From contig JAEWUO010000028.1 in assembly GCA_023459335.1 (NCBI GenBank), forward strand, positions 124,001 to 188,000: 64,000 bases of DNA, in the 5' to 3' direction. Shown here one piece after another: positions 58,282 through 64,000 of this stretch. The stretch comes from Bacillota bacterium (GTDB taxonomy: Bacteria > Bacillota > Clostridia > Christensenellales > CAG-138). Position numbers and translations under genes: made by a program. Every line of letters starts with the position of its first letter. The stretch's first letter is position 1. The notes under the pieces were generated by a model. The model made no database searches and was not told the origin of the DNA. It was given only the letters and a program-made list of their open reading frames with translations.

Positions 58282-58689
58282 CTAAATTCTTGTAATCACA
58301 TGGACGAGAAAAGCCAGCGTCATGGCGATCACCGCGCCGCGGTGCGACCAGAGCATCGCGGGCGTGCGCTTCCTGCTCTTGAACATAATACCGCCGAGGA
58401 TGATGGCGACGATGGCAAGCCCCGCGGTGACGATCCCCGTAATCGAAACCCACATAAACAGAATCTGTATGATCGTATGCGCAACCATTACAGCCGCCGC
58501 GCCAAAGCCGAAAAAGCGGTGGTTTTTCACGAGAAATTTCATGACGGACTGATAGGAGGCTCTAAACGCGTTCTCCTTCGGAAGCTTCATGACCCAGGTA
58601 CGGTTGCCCCATTTGATGAAGAAATTGAGAATCGCGCCGCCGTATAAAACGGCGGTAATGACGCCCAGCACCCTGCCTAACAGCCACAT
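58282..58689 (-). CDS. Four-helix membrane protein with two H-x13-H pairs, predicted b-heme protein
   Basis: A 135-residue protein starting MWLLGRVLGV, with GAGG eight bases before the ATG. Four hydrophobic segments. His57/His71 lie in one helix and His116/His130 in another, both 14 apart, the bis-heme spacing of ferric-reductase-like membrane domains. No named family recognised. With the flavodoxin encoded downstream it could pass electrons across the membrane (inference). Confidence 0.75.
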   Translation of the reverse strand: MWLLGRVLGVITAVLYGGAILNFFIKWGNRTWVMKLPKENAFRASYQSVMKFLVKNHRFFGFGAAAVMVAHTIIQILFMWVSITGIVTAGLAIVAIILGGIMFKSRKRTPAMLWSHRGAVIAMTLAFLVHVITRI

Positions 58690-58767
58690 ACAACTGCCTC
58701 TTTTCAAGATGTATATATTACCCTAACACTTCTCAACGCCGTATGCAAGCAGTCGGATACTTTTTTC

Positions 58768-58782
58768 AAATGATTTTCATTT
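58768..58782. promoter_or_regulatory. Palindrome between divergent genes, possible operator
   Basis: AAATGA-TTT-TCATTT, perfect 6-base arms, in the 163-base gap between the heme-protein gene and the sigma factor gene. It resembles a half of a Fur-type box but is not a full match. Confidence 0.4.
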
Positions 58783-58852
58783 CGTGTCAGATTTTCAAGG
58801 ATAATAGAGATATATTGGTTGAGGATACTCAAATACCGCAGGAGGTTCAATC

Positions 58853-59395
58853 ATGGATTCAGTGACCGAGCTGCTCAGGCATGATCCGGAGCGCGCGCTT
58901 GAGCAGATGCTGCGCGCATATTCCGGACTGGTGTTTCATGCGGCAGCCGCAGTGCTGGGAAGAAATTCCCGGGAAGAGGTTGAGGAGTGCGTCAGCGACG
59001 CGTTTCTGGCAATCTATAACAATCGAAACCGGCTGGATTTTTCGCAGGGTTCCGTCAAGGCCTATCTCTGCCAGACAGCGAGAAACCTCGCGATCGACCG
59101 TCTCAGGCGGCAAACCAAAGCGCGCGTCGTCGAGCTGGACCCCTTTGCCCCCGCTTCGGAGCTGACCGACAGCATGGCGCTCAGTCAAATCGACAATGAA
59201 GATCTGGTGCAGAACGTTCTTGCGCTCGGAGAGCCGGACAGCCAAATCATCACCTGCCGTTACTATTTCGGGATGCAGACAAAAGAAATCGCAAAACTGG
59301 TTAATATGAAGGAAAATGCGGTCGATCAGCGGCTGCGCCGCGCGCTCAAAAAACTCAAGCGTCTCTCGGAAGGAGGGCTGACAAATGCGAAATGA
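58853..59395 (+). CDS. ECF-type RNA polymerase sigma factor
   Basis: A 180-residue sigma-70 family protein. Region 2 (about 15-90) includes CVSDAFLAIYNNRNRLD and YLCQTARNLAIDRLRR; region 4 (about 125-175) includes RYYFGMQTKEIAKLVNMKENAVDQRLRRAL, quoted in part. AGGAGG stands nine bases before the ATG. The downstream membrane protein gene overlaps by 11 bases and is the likely anti-sigma factor. Confidence 0.93.
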   Translation: MDSVTELLRHDPERALEQMLRAYSGLVFHAAAAVLGRNSREEVEECVSDAFLAIYNNRNRLDFSQGSVKAYLCQTARNLAIDRLRRQTKARVVELDPFAPASELTDSMALSQIDNEDLVQNVLALGEPDSQIITCRYYFGMQTKEIAKLVNMKENAVDQRLRRALKKLKRLSEGGLTNAK

Positions 59396-60863
59396 ACGAA
59401 ACCTGCTGTTTTCAAAACTCTCCGTCGAGCAGACGGACCTTCTGATCGGATCGATCGACCGTCTCCCCGTCGGCGGCAGTATCGTCCGCAGCGTTCGCAA
59501 CCGCGTGCTGCTCAGCGCTTCGCCAAATTCGCTGAAGCGGCGCCGTCTCGGCAGAACGCTCCTTCCTGTCGCGGCGTGCCTGATTGCGATCGCGGTGTTC
59601 TTCGTCTCTTTCCCGAAGGCCGCTCTCGCGGTTTCGGAATTCTTCGGCAGGGTGTTTACCCCCAGCCGCTACATGAACGAAGACCCCGCGGAGAGAACCT
59701 CCGTCCCCTCGATCGACGAAGCAATTGCCGCGGCCGCGCCGAAGAACGGCGACTATACGATTACGTTAATGCCGGATCTGCCGAACGCGCAGGAATTCAT
59801 CGACTATCGCGCGCAAAACGGGTATGCGCCTTTCTCGGAGGAAAACTGGGGTTGGCTCAGGGACGTCCGTCCGGAGATTGCGGAAGTGCTCTACGATGGC
59901 AATCAGCTCATCTGGAACACGAACCTCTTCACGACCAACGAGCATGTCCGCGAATTCATGGAGGGATACGGCGTGCACTCCGGCAGCAAGCTCTCCGTCG
60001 ACGCGCTGATGGACGATGTGACTTACACGGTTGCAGGCGACCCAACGGTTTACCCGCTCTACGTCAGCGGGCACGGAATCACGCCGATTTATGACGAAGC
60101 CGCACTCGCTGCGGCGGATCACGTCGTGCTGTATTCCGATTTTGACATCGATCCCGAAAACCCGCTGCCGGACGGCGTACTGACCATTACGCAAAATATC
60201 CTCGTCTGCGAGAACGACGCGATGGATTACGGCGCGACGGTTGCGATCATCACGCACACGTTCACATTTGACACGACGAAGGGGAACACGGCGGCAGCCG
60301 AAGCGAATGAAACGCTTATCTCCCTTTCAGGCGAAACCTATCTGTCGATGAACCATTTTGGTTCCGAAGCGACGGAGACCGACTCCGATTGGACGGTCGA
60401 GACAAAGAAGGTATCGCTCGACGGCGTAAAGCTCCGCGCAGATTACGAATATCTGCCGACGGGTATCAGCGTCCAGGTCACGCTTGTCGAAGCGCCGGAG
60501 GTTTGGACCGGGGATATGACCGGCGGACTGCTTCGAATGAACTCTAAAAACATCTACAATACCGTCGAATCGTTCGGCGTAACGGCCGATTTCTATCTGG
60601 ACGGCGCGTATGTTTCCGAGGCGCCGATACCGGATAGTATAGGCGCAGGCGAGCTCCGCTATATCCTTCCCGTTTTCCCGGAAGATTATGACGATCTGCA
60701 ATCCGTCGAGCTGAAACTGACCTACTGGTATTACGAAACGCTGAACGGCACGGATCAGATCGGCGGCGAAATTTTTACGGTTCCGCAAGGTGTCACGGAA
60801 ACCGTAGCGACGTATCGATGGGATCCGCTGGCCGAAATTACAGTTCCCATTCCAAAGAACTAG
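59385..60863 (+). CDS. Putative membrane-bound anti-sigma factor with large extracytoplasmic domain
   Basis: A 492-residue protein. A cytoplasmic N-terminus (about 1-55), one membrane helix (about 58-76, LLPVAACLIAIAVFFVSF), then about 415 extracytoplasmic residues rich in Asp, Thr and Tyr. The topology and the overlap with the ECF sigma gene fit a DUF4179-like anti-sigma factor, but no zinc-binding anti-sigma motif is seen. The outer domain may sense an envelope signal (inference). Terminator follows. Confidence 0.8.
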   Translation: MRNERNLLFSKLSVEQTDLLIGSIDRLPVGGSIVRSVRNRVLLSASPNSLKRRRLGRTLLPVAACLIAIAVFFVSFPKAALAVSEFFGRVFTPSRYMNEDPAERTSVPSIDEAIAAAAPKNGDYTITLMPDLPNAQEFIDYRAQNGYAPFSEENWGWLRDVRPEIAEVLYDGNQLIWNTNLFTTNEHVREFMEGYGVHSGSKLSVDALMDDVTYTVAGDPTVYPLYVSGHGITPIYDEAALAAADHVVLYSDFDIDPENPLPDGVLTITQNILVCENDAMDYGATVAIITHTFTFDTTKGNTAAAEANETLISLSGETYLSMNHFGSEATETDSDWTVETKKVSLDGVKLRADYEYLPTGISVQVTLVEAPEVWTGDMTGGLLRMNSKNIYNTVESFGVTADFYLDGAYVSEAPIPDSIGAGELRYILPVFPEDYDDLQSVELKLTYWYYETLNGTDQIGGEIFTVPQGVTETVATYRWDPLAEITVPIPKN

Positions 60864-60866
60864 TCG

Positions 60867-60905
60867 AAAAACATCCCGCCGGAAAACCCGACGGGATGTT
60901 TTTGT
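60867..60905 (+). terminator. Rho-independent terminator
   Basis: AAAAACATCCCG, interior loop, CGGGATGTTTTT. The 200 bases after it, to 61106, show no gene. Confidence 0.88.
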
Positions 60906-61106
60906 TCCCGTGTTTATCACATCAATATATCGATATTTAAGATATGCGAACACATGAACATATTCCCTGCCGAATCATCATGATCTGTCTTGCGGCAAAA
61001 CCCGTGCGCGATTCATCGCGCGTTTTGTACTGCCAAACACTATCGATTTGTCCTCGCCGCCTGCGCGGCGTTTTTTTCGCTTGTGTCTGCTGCAATTCTT
61101 CAGGGT

Positions 61107-61955
61107 CTACGGCTCAGTCTTCGCCTCCGGCGCTGCAGCCGCCAATGCTTGCAAAAACACCGCGCAGGCAAGCAGATCCGCCGAACCGCCGGGGCTTGCG
61201 CGCCAATTCCGGCACTTCCGGTCCAGATCACGCATAGCCGCGCGCAGCCCTGTTCCGCCCGCGGAATGCCGCGCCGCGATTTCGCCCGCGCGCACGCGCA
61301 GCGTTTCCGCAACCTCCGCCCCGCATCGCGCGAGAACGTTTGCGTCCTCCACGCGGGAAATCAACCCCAGCAGCGCCAGACGCCAGCCGTCTTCCTCACC
61401 CGTCCCGCGTTCTACGGCAGCACGAAACGACGCAACTGCCGCAAGCGCGTTCGGAAAACCGTCTTCCGCTTCGCCGCGCGCGCCCCTAGCCCCGTAGTGC
61501 GCAAAGGCTCTTCCCGCCCGCCCGCCGAGTTCGCCCGTTACGCCGCGGCAAACGCGCGCCGCGGTGGAGCAGAGCCGCTCCGGCGCGAGCGCAATCCCGT
61601 TTGCCGCGCTGTATCCGGCGCAATAGCAAAGCACGCCGAGCAGAAATATGGCGCCCTTATGGGTATTTATTCCATTTGTCGCGGCAAACATCGCCTGTTC
61701 TGCCGCTATGCCGTCCGCGCGGATTGCGGAAAGTCTCCCGTCGGGAGGCAGCGCCGCATCCCGCAGGCCGAGAGAAACAAACCGGACGAAATACGGCTCG
61801 AGCGCCGTCGCGCTCCTTAAAAGCAGCGCCAGATCCATGTCCGTATGCGAGCCGTTGTTTTCCGCGTCCACAAGTCCGGGCTTCGGTGAAAGCCGCGCTT
61901 CTTTCGCCAGCGCGTCGCAGGCAAGATATCCGATCCGCTCCGCAATGCCGCTCAT
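61107..61955 (-). CDS. citG: Triphosphoribosyl-dephospho-CoA synthase
   Basis: A 282-residue enzyme: LSPKPGLVDAENNGSHTDMD and ATNGINTHKGAIFLLG are the family signatures. It makes the prosthetic-group precursor of citrate lyase from ATP and dephospho-CoA. ATGA overlap with citC. Very rich in Ala and Arg near the C-terminus. Confidence 0.93.
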   Translation of the reverse strand: MSGIAERIGYLACDALAKEARLSPKPGLVDAENNGSHTDMDLALLLRSATALEPYFVRFVSLGLRDAALPPDGRLSAIRADGIAAEQAMFAATNGINTHKGAIFLLGVLCYCAGYSAANGIALAPERLCSTAARVCRGVTGELGGRAGRAFAHYGARGARGEAEDGFPNALAAVASFRAAVERGTGEEDGWRLALLGLISRVEDANVLARCGAEVAETLRVRAGEIAARHSAGGTGLRAAMRDLDRKCRNWRASPGGSADLLACAVFLQALAAAAPEAKTEP

Positions 61956-62914
61956 AACGCGTGTCCCCGGATGTACGCAAGCGTCGTTTCCGGCACAAGC
62001 GGCGCAATCTCGTCAAAACGGCCTTCCTTCCAGAAGGCGCGCACACGAGAGGCGGAAACGGGCGCGCCGTCAATTGCCTTTCGCGGAACGACATGCACCT
62101 GTATCCCTTTTTTCGGGAGGATGGCCAGCAGCGCGTCGTTATAGGCGGCGGTCATGGGATCGAGCGGTTCCTCCCCGACAAAGCGCTTCGTGATGCCGCA
62201 GGCCGGCGCGATATAGGTTGCGAACAGCGTGGCGTCCAGCCGCGCATAAGCCAGTGCAGCCTCCGTTCGGTCCTTGAAAAAGTAATCCGGAAATGTGACG
62301 CCCGAAATGATGTAATTCCCGCCGGGAACGACGGACACGTTCGGCAGCCGAGCGCAGCCCTGCTGCACGAGCATGAGACGTACGTCTGCGGGAACATGCG
62401 CCGCGTCGGCGGACAGCACAAATACGATCAGCCTGCGGCACTGCGCGGCGGCGGTTTCCACAAGATACCGGTGGCCGTTGGTAAACGGATCCGCGTTCAT
62501 CACGATTGCCCCGTCCGCTTTCGGCAAGGCGGAAAGATAACGCGATAGCGCTTCCCGGCCGCTTTCGAGCATCACTGCGTCCTCCGTGCGGACGCGTTCA
62601 TAAAAACAAAGCGATGAAAACAGCGGCGCGTACTGCGGCTTTGTAACCACAAATACATTTTGCACCCCGTCGTCTTTCAGCGTTTGATACAGGTGCGTCA
62701 CGAGCCTCGGCAGGATTCCCTCGCCTTGCCGGGACTCCTCCACCGCAAGCGAACGGATTGCGTCGCCCGCAATCCCGCCGAGCGCCAGCAGGGTTTCGCC
62801 CTCATAAACGCCATACAGCGCGGTGACGGAGCGATCGAGCCGAATACCGGCGCGCGCGTAAAACGCATTGATTTCAGTCTGATCCAGCGTCAGAGACAGC
62901 GAACGGATCTCCAT
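61952..62914 (-). CDS. citC: [Citrate (pro-3S)-lyase] ligase
   Basis: A 320-residue enzyme: N-terminal GNAT-like domain (ILPRLVTHLYQTLKDDGVQ), C-terminal nucleotidyltransferase with MNADPFTNGHRYLVE and FVGEEPLDPMTAAYN; VSASRVR near the end. It acetylates the thiol of the citrate lyase acyl carrier using ATP. Start at 62914 with GAGGG five bases upstream, eight bases after citX. Confidence 0.93.
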   Translation of the reverse strand: MEIRSLSLTLDQTEINAFYARAGIRLDRSVTALYGVYEGETLLALGGIAGDAIRSLAVEESRQGEGILPRLVTHLYQTLKDDGVQNVFVVTKPQYAPLFSSLCFYERVRTEDAVMLESGREALSRYLSALPKADGAIVMNADPFTNGHRYLVETAAAQCRRLIVFVLSADAAHVPADVRLMLVQQGCARLPNVSVVPGGNYIISGVTFPDYFFKDRTEAALAYARLDATLFATYIAPACGITKRFVGEEPLDPMTAAYNDALLAILPKKGIQVHVVPRKAIDGAPVSASRVRAFWKEGRFDEIAPLVPETTLAYIRGHAL

Positions 62915-62922
62915 AACGGCCC

Positions 62923-63447
62923 TCACAAAGTTTGATTGTCCTTCAGCGTGTCCGCGAGTTTTTTGACCGCGCCGAGCACCTCTTCCATGGGATGCAGCCG
63001 CCGGGAATAGCAGGCGCGGCCCGGCTTGCCGCAGACGATGCAGCCGCGCTCCTCTAACCCAACGTCTCCGCGGTCGACGCGTCTGCCGTCGGGTTTGACG
63101 ACATCCATATCCCAAAGCCGTCCGTATGGCGCGGATTCTTCCAGCGCGCAAAGCGCTGTCTTGAGAAAAACCGGGTCTGTTCGAATCACTAAATACGCTT
63201 CGCTGCCGGTCGGCTTCTCCTCCGCTTCAAACGCCAGCGCTGCGATCTCATAACGCAACATAAAGCTCTGAAGCGCCTTGATGCCCGCGTCAAACAGGCG
63301 TCTGGCCTCCGGCGTCTGTTTGTCCGGTCCCGGCGCGACAACGGTGAAGGCCACGACGCATGCGCCGCCATAACGCTTGCGCAGAATCGCGATCTGTTCC
63401 GCGCGCGCATCGCGGGCGGAAAGCAGTTGTTCCAGTGTAATTTCCAT
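62923..63447 (-). CDS. citX: Holo-ACP synthase of citrate lyase (phosphoribosyl-dephospho-CoA transferase)
   Basis: A 174-residue enzyme that attaches the prosthetic group to apo-CitD. RLWDMDVVKPDGR and CIVCGKPGRACYSRRLHP are the family blocks. In some bacteria CitX and CitG are fused; here they are separate with citC between. No citDEF genes are visible; they may lie beyond the edge. The gene starts five bases after the LysR stop, with a weak ribosome site. Confidence 0.9.
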   Translation of the reverse strand: MEITLEQLLSARDARAEQIAILRKRYGGACVVAFTVVAPGPDKQTPEARRLFDAGIKALQSFMLRYEIAALAFEAEEKPTGSEAYLVIRTDPVFLKTALCALEESAPYGRLWDMDVVKPDGRRVDRGDVGLEERGCIVCGKPGRACYSRRLHPMEEVLGAVKKLADTLKDNQTL

Positions 63448-63452
63448 ATTCG

Positions 63453-64000
63453 TTACTCGTGCAGGACACTGCAGGCAATTTCAATAAAATCGCGCGCCGC
63501 GTTCGAAAGATATCGGCTGCGCTCATAACAAACCGCCAGCGTTTCCGAGGCGGAGGCATCCGTAATCGGAAAATAATCGACTTTTTCGTCGTCTTTTTTC
63601 AGGGCCGAACTGTGGATGTATTTCAGAAACAGTTCGGGATAGACGGCGATGCCCATTCCGCTCTGCGCCAGCGCATACGCCGTCTCGGTGTTTTCCGTTT
63701 CAAAGCGGACATTCAGGCTCACGCCATTTGCGCTGGTATAATTGTCGATCAGACTGCGAACGCGGTTTCCCTTTTTTAAAAGGATGAAAGGCATTTCCTG
63801 AAAACAGGATATATCGGCAGAAATCGAGAACTTACCGCGCATATAATCCGCTTTCTCGCCGAACAGTTCATTGGTCAGCCGCTTTGGCACAAGCAGCAGC
63901 AGCCGCTCAAACGCCAGCGGGGTGATCTCCACGGAATCCAGGCCGATCGGCGTAAAGACAATCATTAAGTCTATTTGCCCATGTTTGAGATAATCCTCCA
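63453..64000 (-). CDS. LysR-family regulator, C-terminal part
   Basis: About 181 residues visible; the N-terminal helix-turn-helix is cut by the right edge. The visible part is the LysR substrate-binding domain: DLMIVFTPIGLDSVEITPLA, an effector pocket start, then AYALAQSGMGIAVYPELFLK. The frame stays open to base 64000 (reading EDYLKHGQIDLM). Being first in the citXCG transcript, it may regulate citrate lyase maturation or citrate fermentation. Confidence 0.88.
   Translation of the reverse strand, partial: EDYLKHGQIDLMIVFTPIGLDSVEITPLAFERLLLLVPKRLTNELFGEKADYMRGKFSISADISCFQEMPFILLKKGNRVRSLIDNYTSANGVSLNVRFETENTETAYALAQSGMGIAVYPELFLKYIHSSALKKDDEKVDYFPITDASASETLAVCYERSRYLSNAARDFIEIACSVLHE

Overview
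The window looks like a GC-rich member of the Clostridia (Firmicutes). Evidence: a six-subunit Rnf complex, a butyrate kinase/phosphotransbutyrylase pair, indolepyruvate:ferredoxin oxidoreductase, a BceRSAB-type antimicrobial-peptide module, ThyX with a ComEB-type dCMP deaminase, NifS-ThiI, a c-di-GMP-I riboswitch, and strong AGGAGG ribosome binding sites beside many TTG/GTG starts. No phage, IS element or CRISPR array was seen. Family names come from sequence recognition alone; no search was run.

Layout. 1-2.3 kb: start of a SRAP/YedK gene, a DUF212 membrane protein, a tandem 123-bp repeat, and a lipoprotein phosphoesterase. 2.3-7.3 kb: rnfCDGEAB on the minus strand. 7.4-13.3 kb: an amidase-like protein with no zinc ligands, a Zn-phospholipase-C-like protein, a SLOG protein, a MATE exporter, a dCMP deaminase/ThyX-like operon, then pssA. 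14-27.2 kb: an eleven-gene exopolysaccharide operon read leftwards from a TTGACA-17-TACACT promoter (seven glycosyltransferases or polymerases, CapA, Wzx flippase, UDP-glucose dehydrogenase, UDP-glucuronate epimerase); its polymerase is fused to a TupA-like ATP-grasp domain. 27-30 kb: GNAT, GtrB-like transferase, MscL. 30-37.6 kb: tRNA-Leu(CAA) followed by an AT-rich phosphatase gene, small membrane proteins, MsrAB, NifS, ThiI.

37.6-40.1 kb holds the most unusual locus: a c-di-GMP-I riboswitch with an apparent terminator stands before a secreted small protein, an MNT nucleotidyltransferase, a cupin-HD-GYP protein (predicted c-di-GMP phosphodiesterase) and a HEPN protein, all on one strand. 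The layout suggests a c-di-GMP feedback loop coupled to an MNT/HEPN pair.

40.3-49.2 kb: GH3 glycosidase with a NahK-like sugar kinase, small membrane proteins, a half-size AI-2E-type protein under a duplicated promoter, and BceRSAB. 49.5-55.1 kb: buk-ptb-iorA-iorB-aminotransferase, which reads as a complete amino acid to acyl-CoA to acid plus ATP pathway; its reduced ferredoxin could feed Rnf. 55.2-57.8 kb: a tungstate ABC transporter whose binding protein appears circularly permuted, behind a structured leader closed by a 13-bp helix. 57.8-61 kb: flavodoxin, a predicted bis-heme membrane protein, ECF sigma and anti-sigma. 61.1-64 kb: citrate lyase maturation genes citG, citC, citX and a LysR regulator cut by the window edge.

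Several genes have a promoter -10 box only 6-10 bases before the start codon and no Shine-Dalgarno, so leaderless transcripts may be common in this genome.
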